Origin: Pseudisothecium myosuroides
Taxonomy: Eukaryota; Streptophyta; Bryopsida; Hypnales; Lembophyllaceae
Direction of reading: 5' to 3'
Assembly: GCA_951799445.1 (NCBI GenBank)
Contig: OX637296.1
Location: 3,348,001 to 3,412,000, forward strand
DNA length: 64,000 bases
Shown here in pieces: positions 24,936-36,655 of the stretch. Within the stretch, counting starts at the first letter, position 1, and every line of letters begins with the position of its first letter. The translations under genes and the position numbers were made by a program. Under the pieces are notes generated by a model. It did no database searches. It was not told the origin of the DNA and was given only the letters and a program-made list of their open reading frames with translations.

Positions 24936-26149
24936 TTCTATATTTGTAGACCATTGAATTCATCGACCTTTATTTTCCAATCTTGATACACAATTTTGAT
25001 TACTTAACAATAGAAAAGGATTACGAGTAGCATGGTAGTTGGGCTTCAAAAATGTTATGATTATCAAGATTATTATATAGTTGACAATTCATTTTTAGTA
25101 GTCTATTGAAGTGCACAATTCTATTGATCTATTGACAATTAAGTAATTTCAACCATTGGTTAATTTCATAATTATCTGCAATACTAGTATAAACCACCAA
25201 TATATACATAATTGATTACAAGTGCAATGTGTGGTATTACATTTAGTTGTTATCCATGTTGAATGTCATGTTTCCATCCATATTCATATTTGTTGCCATC
25301 AAAAAAAAACTTGAGGACCATCAAAAGGTTGGAGGAAATCCATTCAACGTGCATTCTTCCTAAATGCCCCTTAAGCCTAGTAGAATAGAAGTTGTTCCTA
25401 TTTTGTAATTGAGTGGGTTTGCCTAGCTCCCCCCTCCCCTCCCTTTTCAAAGGGCGCTTGCAATTGCCATAAGCCTAGGCACACATAGAAAGTGCATGTG
25501 TAAAAAGGATCATCTCAAAAGGATAAGAAACTTTATATGAAAAAAACTCTTAGAAGCTTTTAAAGTCAATATATATATATTTTGATACTAAAATGTCAAA
25601 AAAAATGAAAGAAAAGTGTCAAAAACAATACCCTTTTGAATAGTAATATTGCTATGTTGATTGAATTTGCATAGTTGCAAATTTCATGAACAAATCAATA
25701 TATCAAATAATTTTACTTTGGTAGAAATTCTCATTTTGGTATCATTAAAAATTGAAATAGACAAATTATTTGAAGGAAAGATATTCTAGAATTGATTTCT
25801 ATATAAACATATTCAATCCCATTAGTTTAAACAGTCTTTAGCGGGTTTAGTGTATAAATAAGTTTGAAAATGAATGCCAAACTTTTAGGAAAATTATTTT
25901 CTACAATATTTTTTGGTGTGGTATAAGATGAAAATTTTAAAAAACATTCACGAAAATCCACAATTATCTAATTGTGTTTTTTGGAAAAAAAACATTCTTT
26001 AAATTGGCAAAAGAATGTAGGACCTGCTAGTACACTGAAGTATGAACGGTTTGTGTAAAGCTCTATTTATCTGGTACGTCTAAATTTCGGTAGACTGCCC
26101 AGAAAACATTACCCAAAGCTGCCCGGGTTTTCAAATAATCGTCCGCGGA
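24936..26149. other. AT-rich intergenic DNA
   Basis: No gene or clear repeat is visible up to the abrupt rise in GC content at about 26100 that marks the next gene's promoter. Confidence 0.45.
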
Positions 26150-26222
26150 TGACGTCACGGGGCATTCCCGCCACTTTCGCGCGGGAATTCCAGCTAGGGT
26201 TCAATTCAAGTCATTTCCCGCC
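26150..26222 (+). promoter_or_regulatory. Candidate bZIP and E2F sites upstream of the CDT2-like gene
   Basis: TGACGTCA, a perfect palindromic bZIP/CRE-type site, lies at 26150-26157. Within the next 65 bases are ATTCCCGCC (26164-26172), TTTCGCGC (26175-26182, exact match to TTTSSCGC) and TTTCCCGCC (26214-26222, also an exact TTTSSCGC match plus C). E2F sites fit an S-phase gene such as CDT2. Function is inferred from motif match and position only. Confidence 0.65.
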
Positions 26223-26306
26223 AATATATTCCCGTAGCGTTTAACGGAACTAAATCCTAGCAGTCGTTAAGCTCCCACTGTCGACAAATCTTCGTAATGA
26301 GCTAGT

Positions 26307-26816
26307 GATGGTGATGCAATTGCGGTAGAGAAACAGAGGCAGACTGAGAGAGACTCACAGAGATCAAGAGATTCCGGTTTTCGGAGCTCATCAAGCCCGT
26401 CGGATTGAGGATAGAGATTTTCCCGTGGAGAACTAATTCTTATAAAACGCTTCGATCGGTGCTCTATAGCAAGTGTTTTCCCGCACATTCTCGATTTTGT
26501 TTGACAGATTTCCGTGCATTGTGTGCAATTTGGCTATGATAGCGGTGTCCTGGTGCCACTGATGGTGATGCAATTGCGGTAGAAAAACAGAGGCAGACTG
26601 AGAGACTGAGAGATTCTGATATTCGAAGCTCATCGAGCTCGTCGGATTGAGCTCGCACTGTGAATGAGATTTTCCCGTGGAGAAGAGATTCTTAAGAAAC
26701 GCTTCGATCGGTGCTCCGTAGCAAGTGTTCTCCCACAGATTCTTGACTTCGTTTGATAGATTCTCGATTTTGTCTGTGCATTGTGCAATTTTGGCTATGA
26801 TAGCGGTGTTCTCGTG
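26307..26816 (+). repeat. Tandem duplication of about 250 bp in the promoter/leader of the CDT2-like gene
   Basis: Copy 1 (26307-26555) and copy 2 (26561-26816) both start GATGGTGATGCAATTGCGGT and end with GCTATGATAGCGGTGT plus a few bases. Shared interior blocks include ACAGAGGCAGACTGAGAG, GAGATTTTCCCGTGGAGAA and AAACGCTTCGATCGGTGCTC. Identity is high but with indels. Copy 2 ends 57 bases before the coding ATG, so the repeat probably lies in the 5' leader or core promoter. Confidence 0.8.
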
Positions 26817-26873
26817 TTAGTGTTGATCGATTGTATAGTTTTGGAGTCTGTAGTTATTAAGCTCGGCGGGATC

Positions 26874-29800
26874 ATGGCGAGTCCTTTCCAGAATGGCTCA
26901 CTCTTTCACGCTCTGGCAATGCGAGAAGTGCGTCCTTGCAAAGGTACTTCGACTTTCTGAAATTTCGTTTGCCTATACAAGAGTCTTCCAGTCTATGTGT
27001 GGACAGGTTAATAATAAAGAGAAATGCGTATACAATGCAGTGCCTGCAGTAACTGTATTGATCGTTTTGGAGTCTGAGGGAGTTCTGATCTTGACTAGGA
27101 TTTGTTTATTTCTTTGTGTTTAGACTACTGATGAGTTGGTGTGATAATTGAACGTGTGCAGTGAGAGGAAGGCCCAGTATGGGAGGCTTATCTTCAGAAG
27201 GAGGATCTTCAGGCTCAGGTGTACTGTCTGTGGAGTCTAATGGAGTTCCAGCTCCGCCGCTTGCGGTTGCTTATGGCAAGGTATTCTAAGGTTTCTTTTG
27301 CACATTCTCGACTGTAAAAGGATCTTGCGTAGGACTTGAGAAATGCCTATCAGTGTTTATTGGATGCCTTAGTGTATATATATGAAAATGTACGTCGGGA
27401 TGCGATAAGGCTTTGTACACTTTGAGAACTTTGGAAAAGCTTCTCGTGGAACATTTTCATTTCAATTAAGCGGTTGGATTTCAAAGTATGTAACCTAAGT
27501 AAATAAATAGAGTTTGGTTAAGAAAATTGCGGGATTAATACTGTCAGCAAGTGTCATTTCGGGGATGGTGAAATTACTGCATTGGTAATTATCTAATAAG
27601 GCAAACAATCATTATCAATGAGCTAAGAGCGCTAATGTGAAATCCTGTAGTTGACAATTCTCAGCATCTTTGAATAAAATAATTGGTTTGTTAAGTTAAA
27701 TGATCATATTTGTAAGATTGTTTGCCAGATTGATTAAAGATTTGAAGTGCCATACTGAAATCTTAACTTTTGATCATGATTGTCAGGATTTTGTATTCCA
27801 ACATTGGAAATAAGTTCTTATTTGAAGTGACGGGTTGCCTCCACAAAACGTGTTTGTTTGGGTACAAGTTGCGTATGAGATGTGGTACGATTGTCATTTA
27901 TGCAGAAAAAAGGAGACGGGCACCTACTCGCGGTGGCTGATGAAGAGGGCTATGTCAGCATCTATAACACTCGCCTTGCACTACCAACCTTCATGACAAC
28001 ACAGTTCAATACAGGTACCTTTCACTTGGACTACTCTTACTGTATACAATAGTGTTTGTACTTCTCCGTATACAAGCTGATTCGGTTGTATTCTCAGTCA
28101 CTACTCTGTGTGCCATATCGATTTAGTATGGCTAATAGGGCTGATTATGCTCGCAGAAAAAAGCAGATGGAAATCATGGGTGGCGCACAGCAATGCCATT
28201 TTTGATGTCTGCTGGATACAGGTATACAACAGGAACCAGCAGACCATGTAAATGCAAATTATTTGTGTCTGCATTCTATGGTTGCATTCATAACAGTAGT
28301 AGAAAATCCAACCACTTTGAGCTAATTTAGGAACCTAGCTGCTTCGTAGTGGTTAAAGACTGCATTGAATGGTATTGCAATGGACAGGGTTCAATTCAGT
28401 TAAAATTTCTAGAACGCCTCCGAGGAATTTTCTACTTCGCCTTTCAGTGTAGTTATTGTGGGCCTTGATAATTCTAAGGATTGTGAGCCACCTGAGCTCA
28501 AACTCTTCCTAGTGAAGATATTGTCAGGTTTTTGAAGACGTTCCAACCCACAGTAGCGGATACCACTGATTCCTCCCTAAGTAATTGCTCGGAAAAGTGT
28601 ACCGATTTATGCGTTATGACGTTCATTGTGGCATCATTTCTTGTGATAATTTAGGGTACAAAACTTTTCGTAGCGAATTGGGATGCCGTCCACAAGTGCT
28701 CTTTTCACCGCTACCCATTTTAATACTAAGCGTTGTCCGTTTCTGTGTAGGATGATACACGTATGCTGACGGCGTCAGGAGATCAGACGGTAATACAGTC
28801 TTTGAGTCGCGGTGACCTGTGGGTTAGTTAGGATACAGTACATTTAGATGTACAAAGTTCTTTCTTGTGGTCCATAATTATTGGCTATGGTTCCAATGCA
28901 ATTGACGAATCTTCTGCCCCCTGCAGATTCGACTCTGGGATGTAGAATCGCATGCGGCTTTGGGAGTGATGAGGGGCCACTGTGGGAGTGTTAAATCATT
29001 GTGCGCGCATCCTTCTAACGGAGGTACTTTGTAACGTTCCAGTTCTGATTTTACACTCTTCTTTTGATTTGTTAATCTAAATGTGGTAATGAGGTTCCCT
29101 GCATTAGCGGAGAACCTGCTGTGTAGGTGTATCTAGAAACCTTCACCGCATTGCAATTTTGCAAGTCGTATGTTAAAAATTGCCTTATTTGGTAGGGGTT
29201 AAGTCGGCAAAGTTATCTGGAATACGTCTGTAGGTTTTCTACTAGAGTTGGTCGACGAATATCCCAATTATGAAAGGCACTGATTACACTTCGTTTGTAC
29301 TGCAGAACTTTTTGCCTCTGGGTCTAGGGATGGGAGTGTAGCACTTTGGGACCTGCGGACTTCAACTTCGAATGAACTGAACTTCAGGTTGGACCGTTAC
29401 GATACGAATAAAAGTTGTCCATCTATTTGATTCTCTTATCCCATTCTGCTCTGTTTTGGCTCCTTGAAGTAATTGACATCTTGAGTTTTGTACATCTTAT
29501 CTGATGGATGTGGTTTGTAGGTGACATGATGTTCGGTACTTATGCTACTATTCTGATGATGGCAGGCCAGTGTCATGCATGAAGGATACCCATGTAGCTC
29601 CAAGGTGCAAGAACGTTCGCCGGAGGAAGGTGTGCAAATGATTTCTGTGATGGTTGTACTCCTTAAAATGTTCTGTTTCCAAGTGTCCAAATTGAGGTCT
29701 GATATAGATTTTAGGTTCCATCTAGGCGTCTGGAAATTGCCAATCTCTTGATATTTTTCCATTTCAACGAATTTGACGATTATAACTTGGTTGAGATATC

Positions 29801-31989
29801 AATTTACTGCGGTTGGATAGATGATGCATTGTGTTCATTGAACAGTCTAATACACAGGTAAATGCATCTATTTGGCATGATACTGCATTTTGATGCACTT
29901 AATGAATATGTTGTTGCGGCAGGGAGAAACTCATAGTGTCACTGCCGTGCTGTATCAACAAGATGAACGCATCCTGGCTACTTCGGGTGCAGCAGATGGG
30001 TCAGTACCTTTTGACTCCGAATGGGCATTGAGATATACGCTTTCAACTTGACTTCGATCGCCGCTTTTGTCATTGATGTTCTCCTGAACTTTTGTATGCA
30101 CTTGATTTGCAGAATTGTTAAATTTTGGGATACAAGAAAACTCAAGGTGCCTGTTGTTCAAACTCCTCAGCAAAAAGACCCGTCTGAAGGGGTGAGTAGT
30201 CGCTAATCCTATACAGCATTATGGCGTCCTATTTAGACGCTGTGTACAGTGCTCGGCTACCTTCTGCAATTCTTATTTATGATCAATGGATCTACTTCAG
30301 CATTTGAAATGAGTTGCTGTGTCTCATTGTGGGTCCGTGTGACTTGCTCCAGATGTCAACATCTCAAATGAGTGGTCGCGTACATGGCATCGCAAGTCTT
30401 TCTCAAGATCCCACAAGTTCGCGTCTTATAGCCACATGCACAGACAGCAAGTACGTAAATGAATATCAGAAATAAAATCTGTTTATAATCAGATTCTCCC
30501 TGTAATTATGCACAATTCCAATCAGTACTTCTGAACAGCATAAAATTTTCATGTTTAATCTAGTGCTCGTTTCTAATCATTGTTGTTTGCTCGCGGTCAG
30601 AATCTACATGTATGACGGTGCATTTCCTGATCGAGGCGTAATGTCGAGTTTCTCCGGCCATGTAGTAGGATCTTTCTATATCAAGGTACGGAATCAGTCC
30701 CATATCATGAAAACTTTCTTTAACTGTACTTTTGTTTGTGATAGCTTGATGATATAATGTACATTCTTCTGCTTGAAGTCTTAAAAATTATTTAGTCTAA
30801 CCTGGCACACCTGTGTCTGAAATTTTCCAGGCAACATTCAGCCCTGATGGTGCCCATATCGTGAGTGGCTCCTCAGACAACAACGTTTATGTATGGCAGG
30901 TGAGACCTCCACTCAGCCTGCGTTGATCCTTGATAATTATACTTTCCTCGGATTCTAATCTGATATTACTCTGGCTTCTATATCTTATATTAGTCTGGTT
31001 TGTTCGTCGCTATACGGAGTGTAGAATGTTTTTCATGTTTTATTGGCGAATCAAGAAACACCTAAACTAATGTGCTTTAATGTGTCAGGTGGACTATCCT
31101 TCTGCTGCACCGGTAGTTTTGGAAGGTCATAGAGGAGAAGTTACTTCCGTGGACTGGTATTCATCATTCTCCACAGTATTCATTGCATACGATTCAAGCC
31201 TTTAGCTTCACCCAATTAAAATTTTCTTTATATGGTGACGCTTGTATTATTTAGGTTTAAAATGTGGCTAACATGCTTATAAATGTGTGTCTATCCAGGT
31301 GCTCATCAAGCTATTGCAAAATCGGTACGAGCTCTGATGATTGCACGGTAAGTCTTTTCTTAACAGTGCATGCTTCTTTGACTAAAACCTCATACCAGTT
31401 AGCTTGGAAATATTTAGTGCGCCAAAATGTGAGCTTAATATTGCATTTTGCTACTACAATAGATATGAATTTTGATTTTTGAATTACCTCAGGGTAAAGA
31501 AGACACTCTTTTCTTCCAGTAGTCTTTTAAAGATATATGATAAAAAATGTAATATAGTAGAAAAAATTGATCGAAATAATGACTGGCTTGCATAAAATGA
31601 AAACAAGTGCTTTAGTATAAATATAATCTAACTCACGTTCCCGGTGCATCTGGTTACAGGTCCGTGTTTGGAGCTTGAAGGAGCATCAGTTCACGCCCAA
31701 ACAGTTGCCGCCTCTGATCTGCTCGCGGCGCCGTCGCATTACTGCTCAGCTACCTTCATCTCCCTCTAAAGCAAACTTAAATATTATCCCCGAAACACCC
31801 CCGTGCAAATCGTTGAACTCCCAAGCGAGTACTCCAACTTCAGTCCTTGACGGTCTTTCGGAACTAGACCCAAATTTGCCTCATGGATCAGACCCGGGAG
31901 GCAAGAGGAATGTCCGTATCGCGTTGAGCCCTGCCCTTGAAGGTAGAAAGCGGCCTCGCACTATCCTGGATTATTTCAGCACACCATAG
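26874..31989 (+). CDS. CDT2: CDT2/DTL-type WD40 substrate receptor of CUL4-DDB1 ubiquitin ligase, sixteen exons
   Basis: Exons: 26874-26943, 27162-27280, 27906-28014, 28157-28221, 28751-28789, 28927-29023, 29306-29387, 29566-29629, 29923-29999, 30113-30191, 30353-30450, 30601-30685, 30831-30899, 31089-31156, 31299-31347, 31660-31989. They join in frame to 499 codons. CDT2 recruits PCNA-bound substrates such as CDT1 to CRL4 for ubiquitylation in S phase and after DNA damage, in the nucleus. The N-terminus carries the short ALAMREVR segment, then WD repeats run from about residue 64 to 395, including [44 protein letters not shown] and [13 protein letters not shown]. Two WDxR (DWD) boxes for DDB1 contact are visible, WDLR and WDTR. 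An Arg-rich NVRRRK insert before a later repeat is also seen in CDT2 proteins. The 109-residue last exon is basic and disordered-looking and ends in a PIP-like box ([11 protein letters not shown]). The exon 8 acceptor is unusual. An AATAAA lies at 32299-32304. Confidence 0.92.
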
Positions 31990-33283
31990 TCGAGTTTTTA
32001 AGGTAAAACCGTAGATAGTATTGTACAACACAGCATAGAAATTGATCATTTTTTGGAGGCATAAATATTCTACTTCCAGCTTTAGTCGACACGAATTGCC
32101 CATTGTGTACATAGCAGAGGCTACTGTGCATTTTAGTCAGTAAATGACATTCTGAAACAGCAGCAACCAATCTTTATTGAAGTGTTGTTTTGGTCTAGAT
32201 TGTTACACTGGTTACAACACGATACCAGTGCAATTTTAACTATCATGAATTGGTTGATAGACACGTTCTTTCTTGTATGTGAAGCTGTGTGCTTGATCAA
32301 TAAATGATAACTTCCTACTGTTTTTGTATAAATTGTTCGAAAATAATTTAAAAAAAAAAAAAAAATAACAATAGTAACTCATTTTATTAACTTAATGGAG
32401 ATAAGATTTTACCAAAAGAGTAATAGAAATGCAGTTTAGATGTCCAGAAATGTGCACATAATAGAGCCTTCATTGCATTTACAAGGAGGACAATTAATTT
32501 GTATTTTGTGACCCTAGGTCTTTCATAAACGGTTCACTTGCAATTCTAAATAAAAATGGGAAAGGCAAAGAGAACGATTGACTCTTGCAATTAATAAGTC
32601 TTTTCTTTGATTCAATCAATGACTATACTAGTCAATTTCACAATTAACTCATGTCCATTTCACAGCCATTTATAGGGTCCATTCTTAGTGCCCGCTTTGT
32701 TTTACAGCCTCCTACCTTAATCATCATTTTTGATTCATTATAATACCTAAAACATCTAAAATGTAAATGTAAAGTGTGATAAAATAGAGAAATTGAGCAA
32801 TAAATAATAATTTTTTTAACAAATTATCCAAAAATATTAGCGTAGACAATGTGCGTTTTACCTTTGATATGAATTTCATGTATAATGAGCAAAATCCTCA
32901 TAAGTTATGCTCAATTTTGTGTTTGATGCACAACATTTGGCACAAAAAAGTAAAAATGTTTCATGCTTTCATCCATAATTTGGATTGATTGACTTTGTCT
33001 CATTTTCCAAGAAACTTTGTCTCAAGTGCTAAGCTAAGTATTAATAATGGGTAGATTGTACCTACAATTCCAACATCAAGCTCTTCAAACCGTAGGGTTT
33101 CTAAGTATATAAAACAATATTTTTAGGAGTAACAATAAAATCCATCATATTTGGGTGGAATTTAATTTCTGTCTACATATTTGTACATTATTCATTAGAA
33201 TTTGATGAATCTATTCAATTTTCAATGATTATCATATGTCATTTGGAAACAAAATACATAAATTTGGAAAGTCAAAAATGAGA
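31990..33283. other. 3' flank of the CDT2-like gene and AT-rich intergenic DNA
   Basis: Probable 3' untranslated sequence runs to about 32320, with an AATAAA at 32299. A genomic A-run follows near 32350. No coding signal is seen beyond. Confidence 0.45.
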
Positions 33284-34553
33284 TTAACCCGGAAGGACCA
33301 ATCTGCTATTTTTAGCAACATAGAAATTTTGGATAGGTACGTGTGACTGGAGATTTCCATATTTTCGGTTGAATTTTTAATAGAAGAAGGGGACAAGGAA
33401 TATCTTTCATATGCACTAAATTTCATGACATTTGGAAATAGGAGTCAAACATTATGGCCTAATATGTTATTTTTTTTTGTAATTGGGCAATCCGGGCAGA
33501 TAATAAAAATCACTTTTTTAAAAAACAAAAATTTGAAATTGGTTTCCTAGATTTATATACACTCAGAAAGTTTTGAATCATTCCATTTTGATCAATGAAT
33601 AAAAACTTATAGGGAATTTTAGTTGGCAGGCAGTTATAAAATCTCTGCTCTAAAATAAATTTCATTAGAGAAAATCTGGGGCCTCCGGAGGGCTGCTCCA
33701 TAGCCCTCTGAGGTACTCTGAAGTTTATTTATTTTTTGCTGAAAAATTCGTTTTTCCCCTATTCCTGCCCAGCTGAAACGTAGCGACAGTGGCACAGGAA
33801 CCGAAATTTACGAATAAATTTTATTTTTTTATATATTTTATATATTTTATATTTTTTTAATCTTAAAAAAAATAAAAATAAAAATAAAATTGTAATTTCT
33901 GACCGTTTCGGCAAGCAGTCACTGCTCACTACAGGATTGTTCTAGAGTGACAGGCCAAGCTCTGAAATAGCTTGGCTTGTCACTCCGGAGCATCCCTGAT
34001 ATTTCTTCTAATGTAAAGTCTTTTATCTTATTCAATTTTTAATATTTAAAAAAATAAATAAAATCATAGGATGTAGATTGTTTGTTGCAACATTACAACC
34101 ATTGGAATTGACATTTTTCAATTCTATAATTAAACTCTTAACAATTTTGTATTTTAAATCATTCTCTATTTCTTCCTACTTACTATTTTTTTCCTATATG
34201 TTGTACAATTCCAAATGATTTGAAATTTTTTAGGGATGTAGCCAACTTGTTTAGGAAATAGAATTCAAAGAAGCACCACCATTTTGGACATTTTTTCATA
34301 GAAAAGTGAGCTTGTGAAGTACAGCTGCCTTGATTTTTGTTTGATTTTAATGAACTTTAATGTTTATATCTTGCAATCTATGTGGTGGAAATGTTTGAAT
34401 TTTTTTACCACGTGTTCTCAAGTCAACATACTACAAGATCCTATGGTTACATGTGTCAAAAAAAGTTTTTTTCAAAAATTTGGTACTTGTACTAAAAACG
34501 GCAATTTTCGAGCGTTTTTGGTGAAAACATAGTCATGGAACTTTAGGGGTTAA
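33284..34553. mobile_element. TTAA-flanked piggyBac-like element, copy E, interrupted by a MITE
   Basis: The left end is TTAACCCGGAAGGACCAATC and the right end GGAACTTTAGGGGTTAA. Total span is 1270 bp, but removing the nested element at 33663-34013 leaves about 919 bp, the size of copies A, C and D. Near the right end is a GCAATTTTCGAGCGTTTTTG block equivalent to the GGCAGTTTT block of other copies. Confidence 0.6.
33663..34013. mobile_element. MITE with CATTAGAG..TCTAATG termini, nested in copy E
   Basis: The left end CATTAGAGAAAATCTGGGG, then CCTCCGGAG is mirrored by CTCCGGAGCATCCCTGATAT, then TTCTTCTAATG at the right. Length is 351 bp and the interior is noticeably more GC-rich near the ends. 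Related termini bound the element at 60796-61086. No target duplication could be settled. Confidence 0.6.
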
Positions 34554-34629
34554 GAAAAATTCTCTTAAAATTTTGCCATTGAAATTAACATTGCTAAAAC
34601 TTCTTTTTACAACAATTTCAATACATGTA

Positions 34630-35368
34630 CTCCCTCTATCCCACTAAAAACCTCCAAATTTCTTTTCCATGAGGGATTAACTGTATATTTAGTATTTGCA
34701 CCAGAGATGCATGCATTTAAGGAGCAATAACCCATTCCCCAGATCTATGCAAAATTTGCAGCTAAAGTGTTGTGATTTAGGCACCCAAAATCCATTTGAT
34801 TTTAGTCATATTAGAGTACAGTTTGTGAATGCTGCTGGTAGTTCATGAATAGTCAATTTTCAGAATCCTGGCCCACAGATAGATTGCCGCTTTGGATCCA
34901 CAAATTTCATTGCTTTTTGATTCACGAATTGCTGCTTTGGATTCAAGACTTTCATCGCTTTCAAACTCATGAATTGCAGCTTCATGAATTGCCACTTTGG
35001 ATCAGAAATTCATGCTTACGAGGATAGGCATCCAATCCCACTGCCACCCTCTCGCGTTCATAAGCTGTGTTTGTGTTTTAGCAAAGTGAACTTGCTCCGG
35101 TCGTTGCAAAGTGTATCTTGCTCACTGCCATCCTCTTGCTTGCTATTGCGTCACTGAGCTGCGTTTCATAGACTTGAATGAAGTTGTGCGGAGTAAACCC
35201 TTGATTGTTTTGTACAAACACAAGGTCTCACATGATCTGACGAAATAGAGATTGGAGTTGTCGTTCAACATGGGCAATGCTTACTGAGTGGTCAAAATAA
35301 AAACATAGAGGTTTTTAGTGGGACACTAACTAAGCCTGATTTGGAGGTTTTTAGTGGGACAGAGGGAG
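34630..35368. mobile_element. Stowaway-type MITE with internal repeats
   Basis: Flanked by TA, it begins CTCCCTCTATCCCACTAAAA, then ACCTCCAAAT and ends TTTGGAGGTTTTTAGTGGGA, then CAGAGGGAG, an almost perfect 29-bp inverted repeat. CTCCCTC termini and TA duplication are typical of Stowaway (Tc1/mariner class). The subterminal GAGGTTTTTAGTGGGAC is repeated at 35309-35325. The interior (34870-35020) holds imperfect direct repeats built around TTGCYGCTTTGGATYC and CATGAATTGC. No transposase is present. Confidence 0.75.
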
Positions 35369-35509
35369 TAGCTATTGAGCTTAATAATATATCTTCATTT
35401 ATCATGCATTTGTATAACACCATTGCAACAATAATTGCCAACCACCACCGTTCTAGGGAACAAATTTATGACAATTTCTCAAATCCTCATTTTGTAATGA
35501 TTTCTTCCA

Positions 35510-36435
35510 TTAACCCCTTAAGGACCAAAGTCCCCTCGCAGGACTTTTGGGATTTTGGGCAAGCTCGTGTGACCTGATTTTTTACTTGATTTTTTGAAAC
35601 TTTTTTTGAAGATAGGGAATGTTAGTAGCTTTCTAAAAATATAATTTTTTTTCCAATCGATGCTCGGGAGCAAAAGTTATGCCACCCTAAGTCAAAAAGT
35701 TGTTTGCCGGGCAGAAAAAAAAATACAAAAAAATGATTTTTTTTTTATTTTTAATTTTTTTCTAAAATATCATGTTTTTTTCTATATTTGAAGCTTTGAT
35801 TCATTCTATTTGGACTCAGAATGAGAAAGTTATGAGCAATCTTGTTTTTAAGGCAATCTAAGCATCTTCTTCGAAAAACAACTTACAGAATTCATTTTTT
35901 AATGCAATTTTCAATTTTTTTCAATTTTTTTTTTGACAAGGTTAAGTTTATATGCAAGAACAATCCCACCATTGGGATTATGGTATTTTAATTCCACCTA
36001 AGAGCTATTAACAATTTAGTGTTTTGTTCAATTTTGGACCTACTTCTACTTAACAATTTTTTTATATGTGAAAATTAAGTTTTAACATTTTGAAAAAAAA
36101 TAACCCAACCCTCAACTCAAATGTTCAACATAAAAAAATTTAACTTTATGGTGTCTAATGCAAAAAAGAATCCACAAATGGCCGTCAAAGTCATCTGAAA
36201 TTGCAGGCCACAGTTCAAAAAAACTTCTTTCTCCAACTTCAAATGCTAATATCTTCCAATCCATACGGTCAAACTTCATGAAATTTTTACCACATGATTT
36301 GAGACAAGTGAAGTACAAGATCCTATGGTTAGATTCTAAAAAGAAAGTTTTTTTTGGTTCAAGGAGTGATCGCAACAGAAATGGCAGTTTTTAGTGGTTT
36401 TGGAGCCAGAAATGCCTTGGTCCTTTATGGGTTAA
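35510..36435. mobile_element. TTAA-flanked piggyBac-like non-autonomous element, copy C
   Basis: The 926-bp element starts TTAACCCCTTAAGGACCAAA and ends TTGGTCCTTTATGGGTTAA. It is the copy closest to copy B: a long interior stretch around 36158-36330 is nearly identical to 15150-15320. No transposase domain is seen on either strand. Confidence 0.65.
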
Positions 36436-36655
36436 ACACAATAATTCTAAAACAAATAAAATATCAATCACTTATTCAATTATATCTAATACAGGGACTT
36501 TAGTCTAGAAGCAATTATTCATTATTAGACAAATAATTGATTCTCAATTCAAAGATAATTTCTACACAATATATTGTGTGTAAATGCCCTCTCAAATACA
36601 TTCAACATTTTAAAATCTCCAATAAAAACAACACTAGCTAATAGCAATCAAACAA

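Noticed and set aside
29521..29565. Using TTTGTAG at 29520 as the CDT2 exon 8 acceptor
   Set aside because: Any join there that keeps downstream frame reads TGA at 29522-29524; the GGCAG at 29565 keeps frame.
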